Positions 53,201 through 62,054 are shown, numbered from the stretch's first letter. The stretch is 64,000 nucleotides of DNA from Ruegeria sp. 6PALISEP08 (GCF_001238295.1 NZ_LGXZ01000001.1:124001-188000), one strand, 5' to 3'. Notes: generated from the letters alone by a model not told the origin. A program made the numbers and translations.

Positions 53201-53599
53201 TCGGCGATCGACAGCCGCATGAGGATTACGCCAACGGAAATCAAAGTTCTCAATGGCAGCGCCGTCGGGCCGTCAATGGGCCTGTCATTTGATGGCACCA
53301 TCGACACGGTGAATGAGAGGCTGAACCTGCGTGGGGCTATATCGCCAATTTACCTGCTGAATGCTGTGGGCAGTGTTTTCACCCGAAAAGGCGAAGGGGT
53401 TATTGGTTTCAATTACACCCTCACAGGGCCGCTTGCGTCTCCGAAAGTCTCGGTCAACCCTCTGTCCGGTCTGGCTCCGCTTTTCCTGCGTGATCTGCTG
53501 CGCCCGCCCGCGCCAAAAGTGTCGGATGGCCCAAACGCAACGCCGCAATTACCGGATGAGCCCAAGCAGCCCTTTGGGTCACCCCCCAGCGACCGCTGA
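50216..53599 (+). CDS. Very large AsmA/YhdP-like membrane-anchored protein
   Basis: About 1,127 aa from a TTG at 50216 (a GTG three codons later is equally possible; neither has a good ribosome site). A basic N-terminus, one helix at about 38-57 (AMRGVIILVLLAMFTGFMVVG), then a long repetitive beta-rich region (LQIHFGDVSFIIHEGWRPRLRLTDVAISDAAG...). The C-terminal AsmA_2/YhdP-type block is NAISLVGLLDEMAGQGIFFSAIDSRMRITPTEIKVLNGSAVGPSMGLSFDGTIDTVNERLNLRGAISPIYLLNA. Relatives bridge inner and outer membranes and move phospholipids. The tail is Pro-rich. Confidence 0.88.
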   Translation: MEGVDSKLKQHDGDELNEPDQPVRRRSRRRAAGLWAMRGVIILVLLAMFTGFMVVGQRMHAPAWLRDRVEARLEQALGGLQIHFGDVSFIIHEGWRPRLRLTDVAISDAAGQQIAQVSDMRASLAMRPLLRGHVRPKRIILSGAQIALTRDADGALTLTVGSDSAPVQEAPNLAELIEASDQVFLSPALSALTSIELDAITLDYSDLRQGRSWVLDGGHIQANRSDNEVRLATGFSVLSGRDYVSAIEANYTSVLGTPAASFGISVSDLPAEDIAGQSPVLAWLQVLRAPISGALRGSIDDSGAIGTGFATLNLGAGVVQPNPKTRPVPFESARTYFTYDPKSQMLDFNDVSVVSAWGEVQADGQAFLQGVEEGVLDSLTAQMRLSGINVNPANLFPEPIQLSRASLDFKMELDPFRLQLGQVTVEDPDHIVRAFGVLSGRPDGWAVELDAHLDQMTSDKVLSYWPELLAPKPREWVTKNLYEGVLSDMDFALRLEPRSKPDLYLDFGFEKAKIQFVKTLPPIESAQGQASLINRRFTVTAQKGVVIADEGGAVDAAGTSFIIPDTDIKKSAPGIVRIQAKGSVTAALSLLDRPPLELLTKAGLPVDVANGTASLVGTLSLPLKKGLKFQDTTFHFDGTLANLFSDRLVPGFTVSAALLDLSGNQSGVQIQGQGQFGDVPLEALWRQPIDGENAQRSTLTGQIELSPRLMDEIGAGLPPGMLTGSGVANLTLGLGADLPPKLSVESNLQGVSLAIPELGWRKGANTTGSLTAEATLGKQLKVDSLRIEGAGLRTSASMTFHENGDFDRIRFSSFDLGNWLAVPAEMIGRGNAVPDIRVLGGVLDMGKATFGESSGGGAGPKLDVALDRLQVTETVALTGFKGTFQTTGGVNGGFTAQVNGGASVAGQVSPRGNRSAVTLSSKDAGAVLRSAGVLTQARGGDMTLNLEPVAGPGSYDVILKIVNTRITDAPAMAALLNAISLVGLLDEMAGQGIFFSAIDSRMRITPTEIKVLNGSAVGPSMGLSFDGTIDTVNERLNLRGAISPIYLLNAVGSVFTRKGEGVIGFNYTLTGPLASPKVSVNPLSGLAPLFLRDLLRPPAPKVSDGPNATPQLPDEPKQPFGSPPSDR

Positions 53600-53641
53600 C
53601 AGGATATGGCCGAATCTTTTGTGGGGATGTAAGGCGCGGGC

Positions 53642-54688
53642 ATGAAACTCAGCGATTTTGATTTCCATCTGCCCGAAGACCTGATTGCCACGCGGCCAGC
53701 CAGCCCGCGTTCTTCTGCACGTTTGCTGGTGGCGCAGGGGAATGAGACGACGGACAGCCGTGTGTTCAGCTTGCCTGATTTTCTGCAACCAGGCGATCGG
53801 CTGGTTCTGAACGACACGCGCGTTATTCCGGCGCGGCTGAATGGCCGTCGCCACCGGGACAGCGCCCAAGGTCTGGTGTCTGCCGGGGTCGAAGCGACTT
53901 TGCTGGATCCGCAGGCTGACGGCACTTGGTCGGCACTGATCAAGCCCTTGAAAAAAGTGAAGATTGGGGAAGAAATTGTCTTCTCGGACGATTTGAGCGC
54001 TACGCTGGATCGGGTCGAGGACGGGCAGGCCCATCTGCGGTTTAACCTGAGTGGCGAAGATTTCGATGCCGCATTGGAGCAGGCCGGCGCGATGCCTCTG
54101 CCTCCTTACATCGCGGCCAAACGCCCGGCGGACGAGCAGGACAAAACCGATTATCAAACCGTCTGGGCGCGCAACTCCGGCGCCGTCGCGGCCCCGACCG
54201 CATCGTTGCATTTCGATGATGCGCTCATGCAGGCATTGGCCGAACGCGGCGTGAGTTTCACCCATGTGACACTGCATGTTGGTGCAGGGACCTTCCTGCC
54301 GGTCAAGGTCGAAGACGTGACGACCCACAAGATGCACGCGGAATGGGGGCACGTCAGCCCTACGGCAGCCGCCGAGATTCAGGCGACCAAAGATGCAGGT
54401 GGGCGTGTGATCCCGGTGGGCACCACGGCCTTGAGGTTGATCGAAAGTGCTGCGCGCTCCGGCAGGATTCAGCCATGGGAAGGGGGCACGGATATCTTCA
54501 TCTATCCAGGCTTCCAATTCCACGTCACTGATGCGCTCGTGACCAATTTTCACCTGCCAAAATCAACGCTGTTGATGCTTGTCTCGGCACTGATGGGGCA
54601 AGATCGGATGCTGCGGGTTTATGATCACGCGATCGCACAGAGCTATCGTTTCTTTTCTTACGGCGACGCGTCGCTTTTGATCCCGTGA
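53642..54688 (+). CDS. queA: S-adenosylmethionine:tRNA ribosyltransferase-isomerase
   Basis: Adds the cyclopentenediol-forming ribosyl group from SAM to preQ1 in tRNA during queuosine synthesis. 348 aa with [101 protein letters not shown], and [19 protein letters not shown]. No tgt is adjacent in the window. Confidence 0.97.
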   Translation: MKLSDFDFHLPEDLIATRPASPRSSARLLVAQGNETTDSRVFSLPDFLQPGDRLVLNDTRVIPARLNGRRHRDSAQGLVSAGVEATLLDPQADGTWSALIKPLKKVKIGEEIVFSDDLSATLDRVEDGQAHLRFNLSGEDFDAALEQAGAMPLPPYIAAKRPADEQDKTDYQTVWARNSGAVAAPTASLHFDDALMQALAERGVSFTHVTLHVGAGTFLPVKVEDVTTHKMHAEWGHVSPTAAAEIQATKDAGGRVIPVGTTALRLIESAARSGRIQPWEGGTDIFIYPGFQFHVTDALVTNFHLPKSTLLMLVSALMGQDRMLRVYDHAIAQSYRFFSYGDASLLIP

Positions 54689-54799
54689 ACGGCGTTGATT
54701 TGGTATCAATACCGCACGATGTCGTAGACAAGCGCGACAGTCGTAGGCATTGGTCGCACGAAGACTCGCAAGTTTCGGAAGCATAAGTCGGAGACCCCA

Positions 54800-56077
54800 A
54801 TGATTCAGGTCCTTTCCAGCGCGTGGGCGTTGCTGCTCGGCATGGGGTTGCTGATGGTCGGAAACGGCCTTCAAGGCACGCTTCTGGGTGTCCGTGGCGA
54901 GATCGAAGGATTTTCGACTCTACAAATGTCCTTTGTGATGTCAGCCTACTTTGTCGGCTTTCTGGGCGGCTCACGTCTTGCGCCGGAAATGATCCGGCGC
55001 GTTGGGCATGTGCGGGTCTTCGCGGCGCTGGCGTCTTTTATTTCTGCTGTCATGATCATGTACCCGATGATGACTAACCCAATCGCTTGGGTTTTGGGGC
55101 GTGTGATCATCGGGTTTTGTTTCTCGGGTGTGTATGTCACCGCAGAAAGCTGGCTCAACAACGCGGCGAACAATGAAAATCGAGGACAGGCATTGTCCCT
55201 TTATATGATCGTTCAGATGTCAGGGATCATCGGCGCCCAAGCCCTATTCCTTGTGGGTGATCCGGCGGGTTATGAGACCTTCGTAATCGCCTCAATCCTC
55301 GTTTCTGTGTCTTTTGCCCCAATTTTGCTATCTATTTCGCCGACACCGGCCTTTGATACCACCAAACCTATGACCTTGCGCGAGTTGATGAACAAATCGC
55401 CGCTGGGATGTGTTGGCTTGTTCCTTCTGGGCGGGGTATTCTCTGCTCAATTCGGTATGTCGGCGGTATACGGCGCGCAGGCAGGGCTGAGCTTGGTTGA
55501 GATTTCGATCTTCGTTGCCGCGTTCTACATCGGCGCAGTTGTTTTGCAGTATCCGCTAGGTTGGTTTTCCGATCGTATGGATCGGCGTTTATTGATCCTT
55601 TTGGTATCGGCGTCAGGGGCAGTCGCATCCCTGTCGGGAATGCTCTACGGGGTAACATTTGAAATCCTGCTTGTATCGGCGTTTTTCATCGGGGGGATGT
55701 CCAACCCATTGTATTCATTGCTTATTGCGCACACCAATGACTTCCTTGATCATGAAGATATGGCGGCGGCATCCGGCGGTCTGGTTTTCATTAACGGGCT
55801 CGGTGCCATCGCTGGTCCACTGATCACCGGTTGGTTGATGGGAAAGGCTGTATTCGGCCCGCCAGGCTTTTTCCTCATCATTGCGGTGCTGCTTTTCTTT
55901 CTGGCCGTTTATGCCGCGTACCGGATGACGCAGCGTGCGGCGATCCCAGTAGACGAAACTGGCACCATGTCGCCCATGTACCCGACCGCCTCGCCTGTTG
56001 CTCTTGAGGTTGCGCAGGAGGTTGCGATCGAAGCAGCCGAGGCCGAAGTCGAAGAAGCCGCGCAAGAAACTGCTTAA
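54800..56077 (+). CDS. MFS transporter (YcaD-like)
   Basis: 425 aa, 12 predicted helices, with the MFS loop motif between helices 2 and 3 as GGSRLAPEMIRRVGHVRVF and the second-half copy GWFSDRMDRRLLILL. The N-terminal MIQVLSSAWALLLGMGLLMVGNGLQGTLLGVRGEIEGFSTLQMSFVMSAYFVGFLGGS resembles YcaD-type carriers of unknown substrate. The C-terminal 35 residues are a Glu/Ala-rich cytoplasmic tail, unusual for the family. 111 nt after queA, probably separate. Confidence 0.88.
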   Translation: MIQVLSSAWALLLGMGLLMVGNGLQGTLLGVRGEIEGFSTLQMSFVMSAYFVGFLGGSRLAPEMIRRVGHVRVFAALASFISAVMIMYPMMTNPIAWVLGRVIIGFCFSGVYVTAESWLNNAANNENRGQALSLYMIVQMSGIIGAQALFLVGDPAGYETFVIASILVSVSFAPILLSISPTPAFDTTKPMTLRELMNKSPLGCVGLFLLGGVFSAQFGMSAVYGAQAGLSLVEISIFVAAFYIGAVVLQYPLGWFSDRMDRRLLILLVSASGAVASLSGMLYGVTFEILLVSAFFIGGMSNPLYSLLIAHTNDFLDHEDMAAASGGLVFINGLGAIAGPLITGWLMGKAVFGPPGFFLIIAVLLFFLAVYAAYRMTQRAAIPVDETGTMSPMYPTASPVALEVAQEVAIEAAEAEVEEAAQETA

Positions 56078-56186
56078 GACACGGATTTATGTCGACTATG
56101 TTGCAATATGTTACTGTAACAGTTCTGTAAAACGGACTTAAATGACGTTACGTCCCGGATGTGGGCACAAGACGGAGTTTAAGGCA

Positions 56187-56762
56187 ATGGCAACGCCTGA
56201 AGAAGTATTGAGTTTTTGGTTAGATAAAGTTGGCCCGAAGGGCTGGTATATTCAGGATGACGCGCTGGACGCAGAGATCCGCGAACGTTTCTTATCTACT
56301 TGGGAGGCTGCGGCCGAGGGAAAGTTTTCACTCTGGCTCACGTATCCCAGCGGTGCACTGGCTTATGTTATTCTGACAGACCAGTTTTCACGTAACATGT
56401 TCCGTGGTCAGGCGCGTGCTTTCGCGACGGACAAGGCGGCTTTGGCGGCAGCGAAATGCGCGGTCGACAAAGGTTGGGACAAAAAGATCGACGAACCGGC
56501 GCGGCAGTTCTTTTACCTGCCGATGATGCACTCGGAAAACCTGTGCGATCAGGAACGCTGTGTGCGGCTGATCTGTGAAAACCTCAGCCGTGACACAAGC
56601 AACCTGCTACACGCACGGGCCCATCGCGAAGTCATCCGCAAGTTTGGCCGGTTCCCCTATCGGAACGAAGCGCTGTCGCGCAATTCGACGCCGCACGAAG
56701 TCGAGTATGTCGATATGGGCGGATACGGTGCAACCGTGCGCGAGCTTCAGGCGGCTGTCTGA
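56187..56762 (+). CDS. DUF924 family protein
   Basis: 191 aa from the ATG at 56187, with GGAG and AAGG upstream; an earlier frame start at 56142 lacks support. Family marks: EEVLSFWLDKVGPKGWYIQDDALDAEIRERF, LAYVILTDQFSRNMFRGQARAFATDKAALAAA, FFYLPMMHSENLCDQERCVRLI and REVIRKFGRFPYRNEALSRNSTPHEVEYVDMGGYG. The fold is alpha-helical and TPR-like; function unknown. Confidence 0.9.
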   Translation: MATPEEVLSFWLDKVGPKGWYIQDDALDAEIRERFLSTWEAAAEGKFSLWLTYPSGALAYVILTDQFSRNMFRGQARAFATDKAALAAAKCAVDKGWDKKIDEPARQFFYLPMMHSENLCDQERCVRLICENLSRDTSNLLHARAHREVIRKFGRFPYRNEALSRNSTPHEVEYVDMGGYGATVRELQAAV

Positions 56763-56811
56763 GCGTACCGAAACTGGTTGAGAGGCCGCGCGCAAATGGC
56801 GCGGCTCGGGC

Positions 56812-57249
56812 TTACGATCCCGGTTCACAACCTTTGAACTCCAAAATGCGCGCGGATACGACGTCCGCGCCGTTTTCGATTGTCTGAGCGATCAGAACCT
56901 GAGGCTCATCTGCCAGATTTATCAACCGTTCCTGTACTGCCTGCAGCTTTTTGTCCAAGCTGTTCAGCCGGGCCAGGGTTGACCTGATGTCCTGTGCAAC
57001 TTGGCTATTTGCACCAGCAGGGGCTTCCAGTGACAGCGCTGACAAGTCTTCGCGCAATGCAGCAAGCTCTGTTCGAATGCCTTTCGTCTCGTCCCGGATC
57101 GGGGCAACGGCCTGCACGGTTTCGGAAAACTCTGCTGTAATGCTCTCAACCTTTGACGCAAGCTGCCAGCCCAGAAACAGGCACAGCGCCACAAGGATTA
57201 ATGTAGCGTTGAGCAGAGCAAGCAGCAGATCTTTGAGTGTTTTCGCCAT
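56812..57249 (-). CDS. Membrane-anchored coiled-coil protein, function unknown
   Basis: 145 aa: one N-terminal helix (about 8-30, LLALLNATLILVALCLFLGWQL) and a periplasmic coiled coil (ASKVESITAEFSETVQAVAPIRDETKGIRTELAALREDLSAL...LARLNSLDKKLQAVQERLINL). It has a single Cys near the C-terminus. No family recognised. It is divergent from lpd with a 214-bp gap that holds the lpd operator. Confidence 0.65.
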   Translation of the reverse strand: MAKTLKDLLLALLNATLILVALCLFLGWQLASKVESITAEFSETVQAVAPIRDETKGIRTELAALREDLSALSLEAPAGANSQVAQDIRSTLARLNSLDKKLQAVQERLINLADEPQVLIAQTIENGADVVSARILEFKGCEPGS

Positions 57250-57415
57250 GGTCAGCCTCTTGAATGTCTTTTGATAAGAAATGCTCGAACGGTGTCGGCG
57301 GTTCTGTTCTAGCCAGAGCCGGGCCTTGGGTATAGGCTGAAATCCATGTCTTCAGATATTGCTTACCCTGCGTCGCATTTGTCGCGGGGAGGTCCTGTTG
57401 ATGTGTTTCGAAAAG

Positions 57416-57433
57416 TAGTTTAATGGTAAACTA
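57416..57433. promoter_or_regulatory. 18-bp palindromic operator upstream of lpd (shared with pdhA)
   Basis: TAGTTTA-ATGG-TAAACTA, 30 nt before the lpd start codon. Arms and spacing are the same as upstream of pdhA (40507-40524). Confidence 0.75.
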
Positions 57434-57463
57434 ATTTCTCAACACCTGCGCCGAGAGGGACAC

Positions 57464-58858
57464 ATGGCTGCACAATCTTATGATCTGATCGTAATCGGGG
57501 CTGGCCCCGGCGGCTATGTCGCTGCAATCCGTGCCGCCCAGTTGGGTCTGAAAACCGTTGTTGTCGAACGCGAACATCTGGGTGGCATTTGCCTGAACTG
57601 GGGCTGTATCCCGACCAAGGCGCTATTGCGATCGTCCGAGGTGTTTCATCTGATGGAACGCGCCAAGGACTTTGGCTTGAAGGCTGATAAGATCGGCTAC
57701 GATCTGGACGCGGTGGTCAAAAGATCGCGGGGCGTGGCCGGGCAACTCTCGGGCGGGATTGGCCATCTGCTGAAGAAGAACAAGGTCGCTGTTGTGATGG
57801 GCGAGGCCACAATTCCCGCCAAGGGCAAGGTAAACGTCAAGACCGACAAGGGCACCGAAGAACTCACCGCCAAGAACATCATCTTGGCGACCGGTGCCCG
57901 CGCACGAGAATTGCCGGGGCTTGAGGCGGATGGTGATCTGGTGTGGACCTATAAACATGCGCTGCAACCGCCGCGGATGCCGAAGAAACTGCTGGTCATC
58001 GGTTCAGGCGCGATCGGCATCGAATTTGCCAGCTTCTACAACACGCTGGGCGCAGATACGACCGTTGTCGAAGTGATGGACCGGGTGCTGCCCGTAGAAG
58101 ATGCCGAGATCAGCGCATTGGCGAAAAAGGCGTTCACCAAGCAAGGCATGACCATCATGGAAAAAGCCATGGTCAAGCAACTGGACCGCGGCAAAGGCAA
58201 AGTGACGGCTCATATTGAGGTCAAGGGCAAGGTTGAGAAGCACGATTTTGACACCGTGATCTCGGCCGTTGGCATTGTCGGCAATGTCGAGAACCTTGGG
58301 CTCGAAGCTTTGGGGGTCAAGATCGATCGGACCCATGTTGTGACGGATGAATATTGCCGCACCGGGGTCGAAGGTTTGTATGCAATCGGTGACATCGCGG
58401 GCGCGCCCTGGCTGGCACACAAGGCCAGCCACGAAGGCGTCATGGTCGCGGACCTGATCGCGGGTCAACATGCGCATCCGGTCAAACCCGAAAGCATTGC
58501 TGGATGCACCTACTGCCAGCCTCAGGTTGCATCCGTGGGCTACACCGAAGCCAAGGCCAAAGAGCTGGGGTATGACATCAAGGTCGGTCGCTTCCCTTTC
58601 ATCGGCAACGGCAAGGCGATTGCTCTGGGCGAGCCGGAAGGTCTGATCAAGACCGTCTTTGATGCCAAGACGGGAGAGCTGCTTGGAGCACATATGATTG
58701 GCGCGGAAGTGACGGAACTGATTCAGGGATATGTCGTAGGTCGCCAGTTGGAGACCACCGAGGAGGACCTGATGAACACCGTTTTCCCACACCCAACCTT
58801 GTCAGAGATGATGCATGAAAGCGTGCTTGATGCGTATGATCGCGTGATCCACATGTAA
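57464..58858 (+). CDS. lpd: Dihydrolipoamide dehydrogenase (E3)
   Basis: Reoxidises the lipoyl groups of the 2-oxoacid dehydrogenases with FAD and NAD. 464 aa; FAD loop DLIVIGAGPGGYVAAIRAAQLG, redox disulfide GGICLNWGCIPTKALL (CxxxxC), NAD loop LVIGSGAIGIEFASFYNTLG, second FAD motif GLYAIGDIAGAPWLAHKASHEG, and the catalytic His-Glu dyad HPTLSEMMHE. The shared operator indicates it serves the pyruvate dehydrogenase complex encoded at 36.8-40.5 kb. Confidence 0.97.
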   Translation: MAAQSYDLIVIGAGPGGYVAAIRAAQLGLKTVVVEREHLGGICLNWGCIPTKALLRSSEVFHLMERAKDFGLKADKIGYDLDAVVKRSRGVAGQLSGGIGHLLKKNKVAVVMGEATIPAKGKVNVKTDKGTEELTAKNIILATGARARELPGLEADGDLVWTYKHALQPPRMPKKLLVIGSGAIGIEFASFYNTLGADTTVVEVMDRVLPVEDAEISALAKKAFTKQGMTIMEKAMVKQLDRGKGKVTAHIEVKGKVEKHDFDTVISAVGIVGNVENLGLEALGVKIDRTHVVTDEYCRTGVEGLYAIGDIAGAPWLAHKASHEGVMVADLIAGQHAHPVKPESIAGCTYCQPQVASVGYTEAKAKELGYDIKVGRFPFIGNGKAIALGEPEGLIKTVFDAKTGELLGAHMIGAEVTELIQGYVVGRQLETTEEDLMNTVFPHPTLSEMMHESVLDAYDRVIHM

Positions 58859-58863
58859 GGAAA

Positions 58864-58984
58864 GGGGGCTCTGCCCCCGCCGCGGCAAGCCGCGACTCCC
58901 CCGGGATATTTATAGCCAGATGAAGCAGGGGGTCCGTACTTCATCTGGCCGAAAATATCCCGGAGCGCGAGGCAGAGCCTCGCA
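58864..58984. repeat. Inverted pair of palindromic repeat elements between convergent lpd and M20 genes
   Basis: CCGGGATATTTATAGCCAGATGAAG (left arm, to 58925) is faced, after a 14-nt loop, by CTTCATCTGGCCGAAAATATCCCGG (right arm), giving a long imperfect hairpin. Smaller hairpins flank it: GGGGGC/GCCCCC and GCGGC/GCCGC on the left, GCGAGGC/GCCTCGC on the right. The right half read backwards matches the copy inside nnr. It probably ends transcription from both sides. Confidence 0.8.
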
Positions 58985-58993
58985 AAAATCCCT

Positions 58994-60379
58994 CTATTTG
59001 TTCAAAGCATCCAGAATACGGGCCCAGGAGCGGATGCCCTTGTGGAAGCTTTTGACGTCATATTTCTCATTCGGAGAATGGATGGCATCATCGTCGTTTG
59101 CATAGCCAACCAGCATCGAATCAAGCCCCAGTACGGTGTTGAAATACCCGACGACAGGAATTGACCCGCCCATCCCGGTAAAGACGGCCTCGCGATCCCA
59201 TTCGTCTGAAAGTGCGGCGCGCGCGGCTTCGAATTCAGGGCGGTTGATGTTCATGACCGAAGCGGGAGAGCCTTCTAGGTCGTTGTCCCAGACCACTTTG
59301 GCGTCCGGAGACAAGCGCTCCTCCACATGTTTGCGAATTTTTGTACGCAGTGCATCGGGGTCCATGTCCCCCACGAGGCGGCAGGTGATTTTACAATGCG
59401 CTTCCGATGGAATCACGGTTTTCGAGCCCGCTCCATTGTAGCCGCCCCACAGGCCGTTCACCTCGAGCGTTGGACGCGCCCATTGCTGTTCGAGTGTCGA
59501 ATACCCCTTTTCGCCATGTGGTTGGGTATAACCGACCGAGTTCAGATAGTCTGCTTCGTCGAAACCGCAGTTTTGCCATTGTCGCAATTGGTCATCAGGC
59601 ACTTCGTGGACGCCTTCGTAAAAACCCTCAACCGCAACGCGCCCGGTTTCATCATCGTAGAACGAGGCGACGATTTTTGACATCTCACGCAACGGGTTCA
59701 GGCCAGGACCGCCGTAATGGCCGGAATGCAGATCGATACGGGGCCCTGTGATGGTGAACTCATCCTTCAGCATTCCGCGAAGTTGGGCAGCAATGGATGG
59801 AACCCCGCGTGAGACCATCGAGGTGTCGCAGACCAGTGCGAGGTCCGCTTTGAGCTCGGCCGCGTTTTCCTCGAGGAACGGGACCAGTGACGGAGAGCCC
59901 GATTCCTCCTCGCCCTCAAAGAAGAAGGTGATGCGGCAGGGCAGGGATCCATGCACGGCCTTCCAGGCGCGACAGGCTTCGACAAAGGTCATCAGTTGCC
60001 CTTTGTCGTCAGATGCGCCGCGCCCGCGGATGACAGGTCCGTGCGCGGTGTCTTCGATGGCAGGATCGAAGGGCGCGCTGGTCCACAGGTTCAGCGGATC
60101 GACTGGCTGCACATCATAATGGCCGTAAAACAGGATATGCGGGGCGTCCGGGTCTCCTCCCACATGACCGACAACCATGGGGTGGCCCGGAGTTTCCCGT
60201 TTTTCCGCGTCAATTCCGATACTGCGCAGATCGGTGACCAGCCAATCTGCGGCGCGGCTGACCTCGTCTTTAAATGCGGGATCGGTCGAAATGGACTGGA
60301 TCCGCAGCAACTCCATCAGGCGGTCGATAGAGGCGTTAAGATCATCGTCAATCCGGTTCAGCACGGTGTCTAGCGGCAT
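58994..60379 (-). CDS. M20-family metallopeptidase (dipeptidase-like)
   Basis: 461 aa. Zinc-binding and catalytic motifs: ILFYGHYDVQPVDP (His, Asp), GRGASDDKGQLMTFVEA (Asp bridging the metals), FFFEGEEESGSPSL (catalytic Glu pair), and a late NDDDAIHSPNEKYDVKSFHKG (His). The inserted dimerisation domain has DLHSGHYGGPGLNPLREMSKIV. The layout matches M20 dipeptidases of the carnosinase/CNDP type. Substrate unknown; cytoplasmic. Confidence 0.93.
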   Translation of the reverse strand: MPLDTVLNRIDDDLNASIDRLMELLRIQSISTDPAFKDEVSRAADWLVTDLRSIGIDAEKRETPGHPMVVGHVGGDPDAPHILFYGHYDVQPVDPLNLWTSAPFDPAIEDTAHGPVIRGRGASDDKGQLMTFVEACRAWKAVHGSLPCRITFFFEGEEESGSPSLVPFLEENAAELKADLALVCDTSMVSRGVPSIAAQLRGMLKDEFTITGPRIDLHSGHYGGPGLNPLREMSKIVASFYDDETGRVAVEGFYEGVHEVPDDQLRQWQNCGFDEADYLNSVGYTQPHGEKGYSTLEQQWARPTLEVNGLWGGYNGAGSKTVIPSEAHCKITCRLVGDMDPDALRTKIRKHVEERLSPDAKVVWDNDLEGSPASVMNINRPEFEAARAALSDEWDREAVFTGMGGSIPVVGYFNTVLGLDSMLVGYANDDDAIHSPNEKYDVKSFHKGIRSWARILDALNK

Positions 60380-60701
60380 AGGGGGCTCCTGCTTTTCTAG
60401 GTTTGGCGAACCCTAACAGCGTGATCAGCGCCGTCCAGAGTGGTTGCAGGGAAAACCAAAGCTATCGCGCGAAGTATTGTAACAAAGCGGTGCCTGCGTC
60501 GTTTCCACGCGTTCGATGGCCGTAACAATACTTGTCGTAGAAGGCGCAACCTTCTATTTGATGCAAATCAAAGTTGGGTTCACATGTTCGGCTGTAACCA
60601 GCTGTATAAAGGAACACAAAGCCGCCAAAGCAGGGTACACTGTATAAGTGGCAGACTATTTGCCCAGGGGAAACCGATATTGGGCGCTCAAGGAGGGTCC
60701 G
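60380..60701. other. hemA control region
   Basis: Divergent promoter region of the M20 peptidase and hemA. Besides the FNR-type box at 60558-60571 it has two TATAA-type -10 candidates toward hemA, TATAAA at 60605-60610 and TATAAG near 60642, each in a CTGTATAA context. Rhodobacter sphaeroides hemA also has two promoters. No gene seen. Confidence 0.5.
60558..60571 (+). promoter_or_regulatory. FnrL/FNR box upstream of hemA
   Basis: TTGAT-GCAA-ATCAA is a perfect FNR-family consensus dyad (TTGAT-N4-ATCAA), centred about 137 nt before the hemA start and about 52 nt before the likely start site of the first promoter. FnrL control of hemA is established in Rhodobacter sphaeroides. Confidence 0.8.
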
Positions 60702-61925
60702 TTGGACTATACTGCTCAGCTCGATTCAGCGATTGCCAGGCTGCATGATGAAGGACGTTATCGGACCTTTATCGACATCGAACGTCGCAATGGACATTTC
60801 CCACATGCGGTGCGCACGCGCCCGGATGGGTCGCAGCAGAACATCACTGTATGGTGCGGCAACGACTACTTGGGCATGGGGCAGCATCCGGTTGTTCTGA
60901 ATGCCATGCACGAGGCCGTTGACGCCGCAGGCGCAGGCTCGGGCGGTACGCGCAACATCTCTGGCACCACGGTCTACCACAAAAGGCTTGAGGCCGAGCT
61001 GGCAGATCTGCACGGCAAAGAAGCCGCGCTGCTGTTCACCAGCGCGTATATTGCCAATGATGCGACGCTCAGCACGCTGCCCAAACTGTTTCCCGGCCTG
61101 ATTATCTATTCCGACGCGCTGAACCATGCCTCGATGATCGAAGGTGTGCGCCGCAACGGCGGTGCCAAGCGTATCTTCCGGCACAATGACGTGGCGCATC
61201 TGCGCGAGCTGCTTGAAGCAGACGATCCGAAGGCGCCCAAGCTGATCGCTTTCGAGTCGGTCTATTCGATGGATGGGGATTTTGGCCCGATCGAAGAGAT
61301 CTGCGATCTGGCGGATGAATTTGGCGCGCTGACCTACATCGACGAAGTGCACGCGGTCGGCATGTACGGCCCACGTGGTGGCGGCCTGACCGAGCGGGAT
61401 CGTCTGGCCCATCGGATCGACATTATCAACGGCACTCTGGCCAAGGCGTACGGCGTGATGGGCGGCTATATCGCGGCCAGCGCCAAGATGTGTGACGCCG
61501 TGCGCTCTTACGCGCCGGGCTTCATCTTTACCACATCGCTACCGCCTGCTGTTGCAGCTGGGGCTGTTGCTTCGGTTGCGCATCTAAAGACCGCGCAGGA
61601 TCTACGCGATCAGCATCAGACCCAGGCAAAGATCCTCAAGCTGCGGCTGAAGGGGATGGGTCTGCCATTGATCGATCACGGCAGTCACATCGTGCCCGTG
61701 ATCGTTGGAAACCCTGTGCACACCAAAAAGCTCAGTGACATGCTGCTGGACGATTATGGAATTTACGTGCAACCGATCAATTTCCCGACCGTCCCGCGCG
61801 GAACCGAAAGGCTTCGTTTTACCCCTTCTCCGGTGCATGGACCCGACGAAATGAACCGTTTGGTGCAGGCGATGGACGAACTTTGGTCACATTGTGCGCT
61901 AAATCGCGCCGAACTTGCCGGATAA
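60702..61925 (+). CDS. hemA: 5-Aminolevulinate synthase
   Basis: Makes 5-aminolevulinate from glycine and succinyl-CoA (C4 pathway) for haem. The start is a TTG at 60702 with AGGAGGG 4-5 nt upstream, giving (M)[35 protein letters not shown] and 407 aa, the length of R. sphaeroides HemA; the earlier ATG-like starts have no family match. Seen: [44 protein letters not shown], and the PLP Lys in [15 protein letters not shown]. Likely induced under low oxygen through the FNR box. Confidence 0.97.
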   Translation: MDYTAQLDSAIARLHDEGRYRTFIDIERRNGHFPHAVRTRPDGSQQNITVWCGNDYLGMGQHPVVLNAMHEAVDAAGAGSGGTRNISGTTVYHKRLEAELADLHGKEAALLFTSAYIANDATLSTLPKLFPGLIIYSDALNHASMIEGVRRNGGAKRIFRHNDVAHLRELLEADDPKAPKLIAFESVYSMDGDFGPIEEICDLADEFGALTYIDEVHAVGMYGPRGGGLTERDRLAHRIDIINGTLAKAYGVMGGYIAASAKMCDAVRSYAPGFIFTTSLPPAVAAGAVASVAHLKTAQDLRDQHQTQAKILKLRLKGMGLPLIDHGSHIVPVIVGNPVHTKKLSDMLLDDYGIYVQPINFPTVPRGTERLRFTPSPVHGPDEMNRLVQAMDELWSHCALNRAELAG

Positions 61926-61983
61926 CCTCACGCCAAAGTGTGCAACGAGTTTGCCGCGTGTTAAGCTTACGCTAACAAAATAA

Positions 61984-62015
61984 GCGGACGAATCATTGTT
62001 GAGATGATTCGCCGC
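61984..62015 (+). terminator. Hairpin after hemA
   Basis: GCGG(A)CGAATCAT pairs with ATGATTCGCCGC (12 bp with one bulged A), 7-nt loop. No T tract; may be a 3'-end structure. Confidence 0.45.
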
Positions 62016-62054
62016 TAACGCGAAATACGCGACAGGCAGAATGGGGCAGCAGGG

